This document shows positions 5,779-15,393 of a stretch of 39,369 nt of DNA, one piece after another. Source of the stretch: an uncultured Erysipelotrichaceae bacterium (GTDB taxonomy: Bacteria > Bacillota_I > Bacilli_A > RFN20 > CAG-826); contig CADBUI010000010.1 of the NCBI GenBank assembly GCA_902797855.1, forward strand, positions 1-39,369, given 5' to 3'. The position numbers and the translations under genes were made by a program. Each line of letters begins with the position of its first letter. Position 1 is the stretch's first letter. Below the pieces are notes generated by a model. The model ran no database searches. It saw nothing but the letters and a program-made list of their open reading frames with translations, and was not told where the DNA came from.

Positions 5779-6567
5779 ATGAAGAAACTGATAATCTTCG
5801 ATATGGATGGTACAATCTATTTAGGAAAAGACCTAATAGATGGAGCCCTTGAAACATTTAATTATCTAAACAAAAACAAAATCGAATATGTTTTCTTCAC
5901 GAATAATTCTTCTCACTCACTAGAGTCTTACTACACAAAAATAAATAATTTTGGAATTAAGTGCTCTTTAGAGAAGAATTTTTATTCGACCACAGAAGTC
6001 TTAATCTCTTATTTAAAAAAGAATAATATCAAAGATATTTATGTTATTGCGAATAAGTTTCTAAGAGATAAACTTACTGATTTTAATTTGATCAAGACTT
6101 ATCAAAAAGACATCAAGATTGACGCGGTTGTTGCAGCATTCACCACTGAGCTAGTTTATGACGAACTTAGAAATGCTGCCTTATTTTTAGAAACCACAAA
6201 CGCTAAATTTATTGCGACTAATAGAGATTATCGTTGTCCAATAGAAGATGGACTATATATTCCTGATTGTGGGGGAATGTGTGAGTGGCTTAGACTCACG
6301 ACTGGAAAAGTCGCTCATGATTTAGGTAAACCTGATCCTGAAATTATTAATTATTTCTTAGATAAATATAATCTTAAAAAAGAAGATATCTTAGTGGTGG
6401 GAGATAGAATCTATACCGATATTTTAGTGGCCGTTAACGCTAACGTTGATTCAGTTATGGTTCTTTCAGGAGAAACTAAACTCGAAGATCTTAAAAAATA
6501 TGATTATTCACCAACTTATATAATAAGTTCTATTAAAGAATTACCAGACTTACTTAAAAAGATATAG
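5779..6567 (+). CDS. HAD-IIA family phosphatase (NagD/AraL-like)
   Basis: A 262-aa soluble hydrolase of the HAD superfamily, subfamily IIA. Motif I DMDGTIYLG holds the nucleophile Asp8 and acid Asp10. Motif II is FFTNNSS (about 39-45), and motifs III/IV are LGKPDPEII and VVGDRIYTDI. Members remove phosphate from sugar phosphates, nucleotides, p-nitrophenyl phosphate or glycerol phosphate (PGP/phosphoglycolate-like). It is first in an operon with an MFS carrier 11 nt downstream and then a glycerophosphodiesterase, so glycerol-phosphate dephosphorylation is a plausible but unproven role. The start is ATG 5779, leaderless. Confidence 0.88.
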   Translation: MKKLIIFDMDGTIYLGKDLIDGALETFNYLNKNKIEYVFFTNNSSHSLESYYTKINNFGIKCSLEKNFYSTTEVLISYLKKNNIKDIYVIANKFLRDKLTDFNLIKTYQKDIKIDAVVAAFTTELVYDELRNAALFLETTNAKFIATNRDYRCPIEDGLYIPDCGGMCEWLRLTTGKVAHDLGKPDPEIINYFLDKYNLKKEDILVVGDRIYTDILVAVNANVDSVMVLSGETKLEDLKKYDYSPTYIISSIKELPDLLKKI

Positions 6568-6578
6568 GAGGAATAAGT

Positions 6579-8093
6579 ATGGAAAACGTTAAGAGTAATG
6601 ATGGAGGATTTAAGCTAAATTATAAGCGCACAATGCTTATAGGTTTTGCTTTCTTTGGAATTCTTCTTCTTTGGCAAGTTTATGATTCATGGTGTCCAAC
6701 AATCCTAAGTGAACTTTTCGCTAGAGCATTCTACCCAGAATACGTTTCTCTTAGACAAGTGAATTCTCTTGAAGCCATTGCTAGATGTAATGAGATTGTC
6801 GAATCTAATCAATATCTCGTTGGTATTATGATGGCTATTGATAACTTAGCTGCTCTTATTCTTTTGCCAATATTTGGAAGACTCAGTGATAAAACGAGAA
6901 CTCCAATTGGTAAACGTATGCCATATATCTTAGTAGGTACTGCAGTATGTGCGATTACCTTCCCATTTATTCCTGTTATTTTCCATACTGTTGCTGATCC
7001 AGTTGGTAGCATCGTCGGAGTTGTTGTTTTAATGGCGGTTGTGGTCATTTTCTCAATGATGTATCGTAACCCTGCTGTTAGCTTAATGCCTGATATGACA
7101 CCAAAACCTCTACGCAGTAGAGCAAATGGTATTATCAATATCATGGGCTATATTGGTGGAGCATTTGCCACTATCGTTGGTGTCTTCTTCGCTATCAGTG
7201 AATATCTTGGCACAAAAATTGATAAAGAAACAGGACTATACGCGAAGCATACAGTCTTCTTTAATAACATTTGGACAATCGAAATTCCTTTCCTTGTTGG
7301 CTCCGTTCTTATGATTGTTTCCGCAATCGTTTTATTCTTAAAAGTTAGAGAAAACGAAATCGCTGCTGAAATGGAAGAAGAAATGAAACGCGGTGAAGAA
7401 TATTCCGCTACCGTTGATAAAGTCAGTGAAGATAAACCTCTTAGTAAAGCTAATAAGATTATGCTTATTCTTATTTTAGCGGCAGAATTCTTCTGGTTTA
7501 TGGCTGATAATGGTATCGCTACATTCATGGTTAACTATACTGTTTATTTCCTTGGTGCAAGTTCATCCGACATGATGATTGCCACTATCGTTGGTGGTGT
7601 TGGTTCAGTTATCGGTTTCGCTATAGGTGGAATGATTGCTAAGCGCATTGGAAGAAAATGGACACTCTTTGCAGGACTAGGTTTAACGCTTGCTTCATAT
7701 ATTGTTTGGATTATCCTCACCTTTGGTGTTGGTGGTCTAGCAGGCTCAGGAAAAATACCATTATGGATTTACTTTATCTGGGCAATTAAAGGATTTGGAA
7801 TGTCTTTAGTCCACGTTAACTCTTTCCCAATGGTCGTGGAACTTTGTCCAAGTTCAAAGATTGGTCGATATACCGGATATTACTATGCTTCTAGCATGGC
7901 CGCTCAAACAATTACACCTATCGCTCTTGGAACGCTTTTACTTGTTCCAAATATTTCATGGGAATATCTTCCAGTCTATGGAGGAATCTGTTTAATTATT
8001 TCTGCAGTTATCTTCTTCTTTGTTAAAAACGTTAAATCTCAAAAAGTTGAAATTAAAACTGGATTCCTAGAATCGATGGATCAAGATGACTAA
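6579..8093 (+). CDS. MFS transporter, SLC45/GPH-like
   Basis: A 504-aa membrane protein with about 12 hydrophobic segments. The loop PIFGRLSDKTRTPIGKRMPYILVG after TM2 is the signature of the SLC45/GPH group of the major facilitator superfamily, and the half-repeat RSRANGIINIMGYIGG lies near TM5. A charged cytoplasmic loop (about residues 260-290, EIAAEMEEEMKRGEE) joins the two halves. Relatives carry sugars or glycosides with a cation. A good ribosome site (GGAGGAA) precedes ATG 6579. It overlaps the downstream glycerophosphodiesterase by 8 nt, so the two are translationally coupled. The substrate could be a glycerophosphodiester or a sugar and cannot be settled here. Confidence 0.88.
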   Translation: MENVKSNDGGFKLNYKRTMLIGFAFFGILLLWQVYDSWCPTILSELFARAFYPEYVSLRQVNSLEAIARCNEIVESNQYLVGIMMAIDNLAALILLPIFGRLSDKTRTPIGKRMPYILVGTAVCAITFPFIPVIFHTVADPVGSIVGVVVLMAVVVIFSMMYRNPAVSLMPDMTPKPLRSRANGIINIMGYIGGAFATIVGVFFAISEYLGTKIDKETGLYAKHTVFFNNIWTIEIPFLVGSVLMIVSAIVLFLKVRENEIAAEMEEEMKRGEEYSATVDKVSEDKPLSKANKIMLILILAAEFFWFMADNGIATFMVNYTVYFLGASSSDMMIATIVGGVGSVIGFAIGGMIAKRIGRKWTLFAGLGLTLASYIVWIILTFGVGGLAGSGKIPLWIYFIWAIKGFGMSLVHVNSFPMVVELCPSSKIGRYTGYYYASSMAAQTITPIALGTLLLVPNISWEYLPVYGGICLIISAVIFFFVKNVKSQKVEIKTGFLESMDQDD

Positions 8094-8817
8094 AAGTAAA
8101 GTACTTTCTAAAATTAATCCCCTTATTCTAAAAGGTGTCGCTCATAGAGGTTTACACTCCAAGAGTGTTAGTGAGAATTCTTTAGAAGCTTTTAAGCTTG
8201 CTATAGAAAATAATGTCGCTATTGAGTTAGATATTCATGTTACAAAAGATGATCAATTAGTAGTAATTCATGATGAAAATTTAAAACGACTTACTGGTAA
8301 AGAAGGAATAGTGGAGCATCTAACTTATCCTGAATTAATGGAATATAAACTTTGGGATGGACAAAAGATTCCTCTTTTCCAAGAAGTTCTTGATTTAGTT
8401 CATGAACAAGTTCCTATCTTAGTAGAGCTAAAAGTTTATGAAAAAAACTATAAAAAAGTAGCGCAAAAAACTAAAGAGATTCTTGAGAAGAATATGATAG
8501 ATAAAAAGAATTTCGTTTTAATTTCTTTTGATCCTCGTAGTCTTTGGCCACTTAAGAAAATGGGACTAGTGAGACTACTTCTTGTCGCTAAATCACATTT
8601 TTACACATATAAATTAACTAGACACACTGTTGAAGGGGTCGATCTAGAAGATTGTTTATTTGACTTAAAGCGTATCCAAAGATACCACAAGAAACATTTT
8701 GTGAACTCATGGACTATCGAATCTATCGAACAATTAAACAAGATTCGTCCATATATTGACACAACGACTTATCAATACCTTTCACCTAAAGAAGTAAGCG
8801 ATATTTTAGCTAAATAA
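8086..8817 (+). CDS. Glycerophosphodiester phosphodiesterase
   Basis: A 243-aa TIM-barrel enzyme of the GDPD/UgpQ family, which splits glycerophosphodiesters into sn-glycerol-3-phosphate and an alcohol. The active-site elements are all visible: VAHRGLHS (His about 19), ENSLEAFKLA, ELDIHVTKDDQLVVIHDENLKRLTG with metal ligands Glu/Asp and the second His, and VELKVY later. There is no signal peptide, so it acts inside the cell on imported or recycled substrate. It overlaps the MFS gene by 8 nt. Together with the GlpA-like genes and plsC further on, it fits phospholipid-headgroup or glycerol-phosphate recycling. Confidence 0.93.
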   Translation: MTKSKVLSKINPLILKGVAHRGLHSKSVSENSLEAFKLAIENNVAIELDIHVTKDDQLVVIHDENLKRLTGKEGIVEHLTYPELMEYKLWDGQKIPLFQEVLDLVHEQVPILVELKVYEKNYKKVAQKTKEILEKNMIDKKNFVLISFDPRSLWPLKKMGLVRLLLVAKSHFYTYKLTRHTVEGVDLEDCLFDLKRIQRYHKKHFVNSWTIESIEQLNKIRPYIDTTTYQYLSPKEVSDILAK

Positions 8818-8856
8818 AATATTCATTTTGATATATAAAATAAATAATTAATGCGT

Positions 8857-8890
8857 ATTTGTTTACAAAGTTAACAAATCTTTGTATCTT
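8857..8890 (+). promoter_or_regulatory. Promoter and overlapping dyad upstream of the ABC transporter
   Basis: TTTACA (8862-8867), a 17-bp spacer and TATCTT (8885-8890). A perfect 7-bp inverted repeat ATTTGTT / AACAAAT (8857-8863 and 8873-8879, 9-bp centre) overlaps the -35 box and looks like a repressor site. The regulator is unknown. Confidence 0.5.
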
Positions 8891-8928
8891 ATCTTTACGA
8901 TTTTATCGTGAGAGATGGAGGTAGACAT

Positions 8929-11900
8929 ATGTTAAAACTTGTAAACATTAAAAAAGATTATGTCACCAAAGGTGTTCCTACCGTTCACGCTTTAAAAGGC
9001 TTAACCGTCAATTTTAGAAGAAACGAATTTGTCGCTATTTTAGGCGCTAGTGGATGTGGTAAAACAACTTTACTTAATATTATCGGTGGGCTTGATAGAT
9101 ATACTTCAGGCGATTTAAAAATCGAAGGAAAATCCACCAAAGATTATACCGATTATGACTGGGATACATATCGTAACCATTCAGTTGGTTTTGTTTTCCA
9201 ATCTTATAACCTCATCTCCCATCAAAGCGTTTTAGGAAACGTCGAACTCGCTCTCACGATAAGTGGTGTTTCTAAAGAAGAAAGAAGACAAAGAGCACTA
9301 GAAGCAATCAAAAGAGTCGGACTAGAAGGTATGGAAAAGAAAAGACCAAACCAACTTTCTGGCGGACAAATGCAAAGAGTCGCTATCGCTAGAGCTTTAG
9401 TTAATGATCCTGAAATCCTTTTAGCCGATGAACCTACTGGTGCGCTTGATAGTGAAACTAGTGTCCAAATCATGGACTTACTTAAAGATGTCGCTAGTGA
9501 CCGTTTAGTTATCATGGTTACTCATAACCCTGATTTAGCTTATAAATACGCCAATAGAATTGTCAAAATGAGTGATGGTCTTATCACTGATGATTCAAAT
9601 CCTTATAGTGGTGAAACGACTGAAGAACTTGAAAAGATTAAAGAGATTAGAACCACAAATAAAGGTTCAAAGAAGAAAACCTCAATGTCATTTTTTACTG
9701 CGACAGGACTTTCTTTCTTTAACTTACTTTCTAAACTAAAAAGAACGATTCTTATCATGGTCGCTGGCTCAATTGGTATTATTGGAGTTAGCTCAGTTTT
9801 AGCTGTTAGTAGTGGAGTGTCTAACTACATTGGTGACATGCAAGATGACATGCTTTCTCGTTATCCTCTCACTATTAGTGAGAAATCCATTGATACAGCT
9901 TCACTTATGAATGGACTCGCCACAATGGATAACAAAATTATTTCTGATTTTGATATCCGTACTGAAGTCGGTCTAGATTCCATGATTATGTATTTAATGG
10001 ATAAATATAGCGACTTCACAAATGTTAAAGTTAACGAAATTAATGAAGACTTAATTAAGTTTGTTAACGCTTCACCAACTGATGATGTCGCTGCGATTTC
10101 TTTAGACTATGGAGTGGACCTTACAAATAACATCTTTGCGAGCTGGAAAAGAAATTCAACTGATCCAGAAAGCGAGACAAAGATGATGTCATTAAACGGA
10201 CTTACTCAAATGTATATCGCTGAACTAAAAACAGTTGATGGTTTTAGTGAATACGCTAGATATGTGAATTTATTCACAAACTTCATGAAGCAAATCCCAG
10301 GAAGTGAAGAATATATCCTTTCTCAATATGATTTAGTGGGTCAAAATTCTCATTTCCCTCATAAAGAAAACGAAATCTTATTAGTCGCGGACGAAAATCA
10401 AACATTAACGGATTTAGTATACGCTCAACTAGGATTTTATTCTCAAGATGAATTCTTAAATATTGCTAAGAAAGCAATCGAGGAACAAAAAGAAAATCCA
10501 GATCCTGAATTACTCGCTAAATACACTTATCCAGAAAAATATAAAATCGATGATATTATTGGCAAGAAACTTGTCTATTATCCTCATGATTCAATTTATA
10601 ACTATAATGTCATCACTAAAGATGTTGTGACTGCTGAATTTAAAATTGGTACTACAGATGTCGCTAAAACAGATGATTTAACCTATAACAAAAAAGCTGA
10701 TACCCTTGATGGTCAAGTTACATTCTATCTTGAAGGAAACGCTATTCCGTTAGATACCTCATTCGTGAGGGTGGAGGACGAACCTGTTGATCCAAGTAAA
10801 CCTCTTATTGGAAACTGGATTTATACTTTAAAGTATAAAGAACAAGTAATTGACTTCACTCTTAACTTTATTGATGAAACTAATGTTCAATTGACAGTCA
10901 CCAATGTTCCTTTCCCACTAGGTGCTACTTATACAGTTTCTCCAAAAGATGTTGCGAAAGGATATATGTATGATGCCGAAGCTAAATCTTCTTGGACAAA
11001 CAAAAGAGAACTTAAAATCGCTGGTATTTTAAAAAGAAAAGAAGGCGTTAACTTTGGATGTCTAGATAGAGGTGTTTATTTCACTAAAGAACTCGCAAAT
11101 GTCTATATGGAGGATGCTAAAGATAGTCAGATTATCACTAATCCTACCCATGGTATTCGTTCATATATAGGCACAACTCCCGAAGAAGATGAAACATATA
11201 AAGCATATGTTCAATTTAAATATACTTCTTATAAGAAAGGTGAAGAAAAGAAGATTGATGATGTTGATGGTTATGCAATGTGTCTAAATTCAAGTACATC
11301 TTCATCTTTAACTAGTCTTTTCTCATTTATGGGCAGTGGAGCGAACTTCGATATCGATAAAGGTTACATTCGTTCATTAAGTGGAATATCCGCTAGATAC
11401 GATGATAACAATGTGATGCTCCTTTTTGATCAACTACCTGCTAAGATTTCTATTTACCCAAAGAACTTCGAAAGTAAGAAAAATATCACTAAATATCTTG
11501 ATACTTGGAACCAAGAAAGCGATATCACATTAAGTGATGGTAAAGTTCTTCACTTTGATGAAAGAAAAGAACTCACTTATGATGACACAATTGAGATTAT
11601 TATTAATATAATTAATACTCTTATCACAACTATCACAGTTGCCTTAGTAGCGTTTACATCATTATCATTAGTAGTTTCCTGCTTCATGATTGCGGTTATT
11701 ACCTATATATCAACAATGGAAAGAGTTAAAGAAATCGGTGTTATCCGTTCTCTTGGTGGTCGAAAGAAAGATGTCTCTAGATTATTTATTGCTGAATGTT
11801 TGATTATCGGCTTATCTAGTGGTGTATTTGGAATAATTATCACCTATGTCTTATCACTTATTCTAAATCTAGCACTTATACCTCTTGGAGTAGGTAACAT

Positions 11901-12030
11901 TGCTGCCTTACCAATCTGGGTTGCTGCTATCATGATTGGAGTCTCGATTGTGCTTAATGTACTAAGCGGACTTATTCCAGCTATGAAGGCCTCAAATCAA
12001 GATCCAGTTGTAGCGCTTAGAAGTGAATAA
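8929..12030 (+). CDS. MacB-type ABC transporter, ATPase fused to FtsX-like permease
   Basis: A 1033-aa protein. Residues 1-230 form an ABC ATPase: Walker [10 protein letters not shown] (about 40-48), signature [15 protein letters not shown] (about 142-156) and Walker [13 protein letters not shown] (about 163-174). A membrane span follows at about 272-297, then a large extracytoplasmic domain of about 590 residues, then three spans near 894-925, 957-985 and 997-1020 with the FtsX motif [22 protein letters not shown]. This is the MacB/LolCDE-type mechanotransmission architecture. It may export peptides, confer resistance to antimicrobial peptides or work on surface proteins; no partner protein lies nearby. 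Start ATG 8929 is chosen for GGAGG 5-10 nt upstream; GTG 8908 is in frame but lies before that site. Confidence 0.9.
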   Translation: MLKLVNIKKDYVTKGVPTVHALKGLTVNFRRNEFVAILGASGCGKTTLLNIIGGLDRYTSGDLKIEGKSTKDYTDYDWDTYRNHSVGFVFQSYNLISHQSVLGNVELALTISGVSKEERRQRALEAIKRVGLEGMEKKRPNQLSGGQMQRVAIARALVNDPEILLADEPTGALDSETSVQIMDLLKDVASDRLVIMVTHNPDLAYKYANRIVKMSDGLITDDSNPYSGETTEELEKIKEIRTTNKGSKKKTSMSFFTATGLSFFNLLSKLKRTILIMVAGSIGIIGVSSVLAVSSGVSNYIGDMQDDMLSRYPLTISEKSIDTASLMNGLATMDNKIISDFDIRTEVGLDSMIMYLMDKYSDFTNVKVNEINEDLIKFVNASPTDDVAAISLDYGVDLTNNIFASWKRNSTDPESETKMMSLNGLTQMYIAELKTVDGFSEYARYVNLFTNFMKQIPGSEEYILSQYDLVGQNSHFPHKENEILLVADENQTLTDLVYAQLGFYSQDEFLNIAKKAIEEQKENPDPELLAKYTYPEKYKIDDIIGKKLVYYPHDSIYNYNVITKDVVTAEFKIGTTDVAKTDDLTYNKKADTLDGQVTFYLEGNAIPLDTSFVRVEDEPVDPSKPLIGNWIYTLKYKEQVIDFTLNFIDETNVQLTVTNVPFPLGATYTVSPKDVAKGYMYDAEAKSSWTNKRELKIAGILKRKEGVNFGCLDRGVYFTKELANVYMEDAKDSQIITNPTHGIRSYIGTTPEEDETYKAYVQFKYTSYKKGEEKKIDDVDGYAMCLNSSTSSSLTSLFSFMGSGANFDIDKGYIRSLSGISARYDDNNVMLLFDQLPAKISIYPKNFESKKNITKYLDTWNQESDITLSDGKVLHFDERKELTYDDTIEIIINIINTLITTITVALVAFTSLSLVVSCFMIAVITYISTMERVKEIGVIRSLGGRKKDVSRLFIAECLIIGLSSGVFGIIITYVLSLILNLALIPLGVGNIAALPIWVAAIMIGVSIVLNVLSGLIPAMKASNQDPVVALRSE

Positions 12031-12033
12031 TGG

Positions 12034-12060
12034 AAAATGCGGTTCGTCCGCATTTTTCTT
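12034..12060 (+). terminator. Terminator after the ABC transporter
   Basis: A 9-bp stem AAAATGCGG / CCGCATTTT (12034-12042 and 12048-12056) with loop TTCGT and a T-rich tail. Confidence 0.9.
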
Positions 12061-12074
12061 TATTTTTAGCAATA

Positions 12075-12104
12075 TTGAAACAAAGATAACATATTTGTTA
12101 TAAT
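12075..12104 (+). promoter_or_regulatory. Promoter of the GT2 operon, leaderless
   Basis: TTGAAA (12075-12080), an 18-bp spacer and a perfect TATAAT (12099-12104). Only six bases separate the -10 from ATG 12111, so the transcript should begin at or beside the start codon. Confidence 0.75.
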
Positions 12105-12110
12105 TTAGTC

Positions 12111-13487
12111 ATGATACAACCACTAACTCAAGGGGCTGAATGGTTTCAAATTCTTTATGAAGTACTAACTAACATTAATAATGTTATTTTAGTTTTTATC
12201 GGAATCCCATTTGGACTCCAACTAATTTATATGCTTCTTTTCTGGCTTCCAAAGAAGAAATTTAAAAAGACTGAAAATATCAACCGCATCTGTGTTGTAA
12301 TACCTGCTCATAATGAAGAAGATGTTATCTATGATACGGTAAAGCTTCTATTTGAACGTCAACAATATCCCAAGGATATGTTTGATGTTTATGTCATTGC
12401 CGATAACTGCACTGATAAAACTGAAGAACTCGCTAAAAAAGCTGGAGCGACTGTTTTTGTTCACACCGATGATGATCCAAAACATCACATGGTTGGGTTT
12501 GCTCTTGAATACGGTTTAAAAGAACTTCTTAAGTATGATGAGAAGAAACATTATGACTACATGATTCGTCTAGATGCTGATAATCACATCAACGATGAAT
12601 TCTTCACCCTTATGAATGATGCGTATAACTCAGGAGCGAAGATTGCTAGACCTTATGAATCCGCTTTAAATATGACTCAAAGTGGATACACAAAAGCATG
12701 TGGACTATATTACATCTTTGATTCTAGATGTTCTTCTAGAGTGAGAGAAAGACTACATTTAGACGCTCACGTTAATGGTCCTGGCTCACTTACTGATATG
12801 GATATTATTCGTCGTATTGGTGGATATGATACAGTCACTATGTGCGAAGATACTGAATTCAATTTCAAACGTATGTTTGAGAAGATTCATCCTCATTATG
12901 TTGAAGATGCAGTGGTCTATGAAGATCTTCCATCCACTTTAAGTGATACATATGCTAGAAATAAGCGTTTAGGAGCGGGAAATACACGTCTTCTTATTAG
13001 ATATACCCCTAAGCTATTTTTCTATACATTTAGGAACTTAAATCTATCATTCCTTGAAAATTGGTTAACCTATATCTTTATTCCTATTTGCCCAATCCTC
13101 TGCTTATGGCTACCAGGATATTATATCTACGCTTATATCTATCACTTTATGAATTTGCCTGATGCGACTGATTTAAATAGTGGAATTTTCTCATTAGTTA
13201 AAGGAGCGATAGGGCACACTCCAACTTGGGTAGAAGGCACAACAATTATTATTGTCTTTGCAATTACGGTTTTATTTGTTTTCTGTGGATTACTTCAAGC
13301 CACACTTATGGTTTTATCTGATTATAAGAAAATGGGAGCAAAGAAGAGGAGAGAACTCATTAGTGGAATTCTTCTTTTCCCAGTCTTCTCAATTGTTTAT
13401 GTAATAACTATCACAATTGGTATTTTTACCAAACCAAAATGGAAAAAAGTTAGACGTAATCCAGTTAAAAAGGAGGAAAATAAATGA
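12111..13487 (+). CDS. Membrane-bound family 2 glycosyltransferase
   Basis: A 458-aa processive-type GT2 enzyme. After an N-terminal membrane span (about 18-45) comes the GT-A domain: VVIPAHNEEDVIYDT (about 63-77), VYVIADNCTDKT, the metal-binding RLDADNH (about 152-158), the acceptor-side GPGSLTDMDIIRRIGGYDTVTMCEDTEFN with the catalytic-base ED pair, and RNKRLGAGN in the position of the QxxRW motif of cellulose synthases. Three or four spans follow at the C-terminus. It probably uses a UDP-sugar and builds or extends an envelope glycan. It ends in TGA overlapping the ATG of the next gene (ATGA), so it is coupled to the phosphoesterase. The product is unknown. Confidence 0.9.
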   Translation: MIQPLTQGAEWFQILYEVLTNINNVILVFIGIPFGLQLIYMLLFWLPKKKFKKTENINRICVVIPAHNEEDVIYDTVKLLFERQQYPKDMFDVYVIADNCTDKTEELAKKAGATVFVHTDDDPKHHMVGFALEYGLKELLKYDEKKHYDYMIRLDADNHINDEFFTLMNDAYNSGAKIARPYESALNMTQSGYTKACGLYYIFDSRCSSRVRERLHLDAHVNGPGSLTDMDIIRRIGGYDTVTMCEDTEFNFKRMFEKIHPHYVEDAVVYEDLPSTLSDTYARNKRLGAGNTRLLIRYTPKLFFYTFRNLNLSFLENWLTYIFIPICPILCLWLPGYYIYAYIYHFMNLPDATDLNSGIFSLVKGAIGHTPTWVEGTTIIIVFAITVLFVFCGLLQATLMVLSDYKKMGAKKRRELISGILLFPVFSIVYVITITIGIFTKPKWKKVRRNPVKKEENK

Positions 13488-14449
13488 AAAAGTTTTTAAC
13501 TTCTTCTCTTCTACTAGCTAGTTTGCTTTTATCTAGCTGTGGAAAAGTAAGTTATGACATCTCGATGTATAAAAAAGAGATGACTTATCATGATAACTTT
13601 AAAATCATGCAGTTAACTGACTTACATTTCGGCATTGAAATGGATTCAGATAAAGAAATTAAACATCTAAATAAGATGCTTGATATCGCTAAAAACGAAA
13701 AATATGACCTTATTGTTATCACTGGTGATTCATTTTTAGACGCCAAAAAGGCTCATGTTAATTTGTTAATTAATACAATTGATAACGCAAATATTCCTTG
13801 GGCCTACACCTATGGTAATCATGATTTCCAAGGTCAATATGATTCACTATATATTAATGATCAAATAAAGAAAGCTAAAAATGCTGTCTTTGTGGATTAT
13901 GATAACGATAATATTCACGGATACACAAATTACTTCATCAACTTAAAAGAAGGTGATGCAATTAAGTATCGTTTATTTATTATTGATTCAAACTCATACC
14001 ATCCAACTGGCTTTAAATATGGTTATGACATCATTCATGATGAACAAATTGAACATATTAAAAATATTTATAAAGATGCGCCTGCAACCGCACTTGCTTT
14101 CTTCCATATTCCATTAACTGAATATCAAATAGCCTATGACTTATATAAAGATGGACAAATCATAGGACAAGGAGAAAATAATGAACCTTGTTGTCCAGGC
14201 TACACCGATAAAAATCATGCTTTTAACTGGCTTAAAAACTGTGGAGTAATCGCAACATTTACTGGTCATGACCATGTAAATTATTCTGATCTACTTTATA
14301 AAGATATGATTCTATCATATGGAGTGAAATCTTCAGATCTTGTTTACCATCAAGATGACAAGATTGGTTATAAACTAATCACTTTACCAAGCGATGTTGG
14401 TGAATTTGGACTAAATAAAATAGAAAGTAGGTTTGTCTTATATGAATAA
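13484..14449 (+). CDS. Calcineurin-like metallophosphoesterase lipoprotein
   Basis: A 321-aa surface lipoprotein. The signal peptide ends in lipobox LLSSC with the lipidated Cys19. The mature domain has all five metallophosphoesterase blocks: TDLHFG (Asp46, His48), VITGDSFLD, TYGNHDF, AFFHIP and TGHDHVNY. These bind two metals and hydrolyse phosphomono- or phosphodiesters outside the membrane. Ser in GDS replaces the more usual aromatic or Asn and is seen in the DUF-type purple-phosphatase-like branch. It overlaps the GT2 gene by 4 nt and the following membrane protein by 8 nt, suggesting one process such as trimming or modifying the glycan or its lipid-phosphate carrier. The ribosome site AGGAGG is strong. 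Confidence 0.9.
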   Translation: MKKFLTSSLLLASLLLSSCGKVSYDISMYKKEMTYHDNFKIMQLTDLHFGIEMDSDKEIKHLNKMLDIAKNEKYDLIVITGDSFLDAKKAHVNLLINTIDNANIPWAYTYGNHDFQGQYDSLYINDQIKKAKNAVFVDYDNDNIHGYTNYFINLKEGDAIKYRLFIIDSNSYHPTGFKYGYDIIHDEQIEHIKNIYKDAPATALAFFHIPLTEYQIAYDLYKDGQIIGQGENNEPCCPGYTDKNHAFNWLKNCGVIATFTGHDHVNYSDLLYKDMILSYGVKSSDLVYHQDDKIGYKLITLPSDVGEFGLNKIESRFVLYE

Positions 14450-15308
14450 ATTATCTAAACAAGCCTGGGTCAATATTATCTCAGTTATCGCGATTGTTGT
14501 CGTAGCATATTTTACATCGCATGCTTTAATTACTCTTGGAGCGATAATTACTAATTCATTTGGTACACTTTTCTTTAATTTACCAGTCGTAATTAGTGGA
14601 GCTTCACTTTATTTCCTCTTAATGTTTTATCTAAAAGATGCATATATAAGATATATTCCACAAAAAAGAAGAATCATCGAATTAGGAATTAATGCGTTAT
14701 TTAATCTAGTCGCTATCGTTTTATATCTAGTGAACATTAACGCCTTTATTTCTAATTTAGTGAATACTCTTTCTATTCAAGAATTATTCTTATTCATCTT
14801 TGCAATAGCTATGCTCACTTTTGATATTCTTTCAATAGTGTTTACCATCAGAGGTAAATATAATGAGGAATTCTTCAAAGATAATCGATTTTTTGCTAAG
14901 ACAAACACTCCTGATTTTGTCTTGTTAATTGTCTTTGGATTATTTGCTTCTTATGCGTTAATTGCAATCATCTATCAATTAATCGCAATTAGAAATATCT
15001 CAAACTCTCCATTTGGATATATCTTCTTATTACTTGCCTTAATAATGTCGGTCGTATCATTTATCACCATCATTATTGATAAGGCTAAAAATATCCCTGT
15101 ACTTAAAATAATTGTTACTTCATTTAATTTCTTCGCGATTATTTTAATGTTTGCCTTTGAAATAATTGAACCTGGTTATTTTGTCCAAGTTGCTAAGCCA
15201 ATTGGATTTATTGACTTTGCAATTTCAATCCCAGTTTTATTCTATCTTCTCTTTATTGATCTAGTGGCCAAAATGGTCTTTATTGTTCAACAATCTATTA
15301 AAAAATAA
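14442..15308 (+). CDS. Multi-spanning membrane protein of unknown function
   Basis: A 288-aa, very hydrophobic protein with about eight predicted spans and no motif I recognise. Start ATG 14442 overlaps the end of the phosphoesterase gene by 8 nt (ATGAATAA); TTG 14433 would add three residues and is less likely. It is the last gene of the GT2 operon, and no clear terminator follows. By context it could be a flippase, polymerase or scaffold for the same glycan pathway, but the sequence itself does not show that. Confidence 0.75.
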   Translation: MNKLSKQAWVNIISVIAIVVVAYFTSHALITLGAIITNSFGTLFFNLPVVISGASLYFLLMFYLKDAYIRYIPQKRRIIELGINALFNLVAIVLYLVNINAFISNLVNTLSIQELFLFIFAIAMLTFDILSIVFTIRGKYNEEFFKDNRFFAKTNTPDFVLLIVFGLFASYALIAIIYQLIAIRNISNSPFGYIFLLLALIMSVVSFITIIIDKAKNIPVLKIIVTSFNFFAIILMFAFEIIEPGYFVQVAKPIGFIDFAISIPVLFYLLFIDLVAKMVFIVQQSIKK

Positions 15309-15338
15309 TCACACTAATTAATTCTATTAAAATAAGAA

Positions 15339-15367
15339 TTGTAAGCGATTTCATTTTGGTATATCAT
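15339..15367 (+). promoter_or_regulatory. cre site overlapping the promoter of the sugar symporter
   Basis: TTGTAAGCGATTTCA (15339-15353) fits the CcpA catabolite-responsive element WTGNAANCGNWNNCW at every fixed position. Its left end is also the -35 box TTGTAA (15339-15344), with TATCAT (15362-15367) 17 bp downstream. Binding here would block RNA polymerase, so glucose-type repression of the symporter is expected. Confidence 0.65.
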
Positions 15368-15393
15368 TTCTACGTAAATAAAGGAGTTTTCAA

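Noticed and set aside
8908-8928. GTG 8908 as start of the ABC transporter
   Set aside because: The Shine-Dalgarno GGAGG lies between this codon and ATG 8929, so translation should start at 8929.
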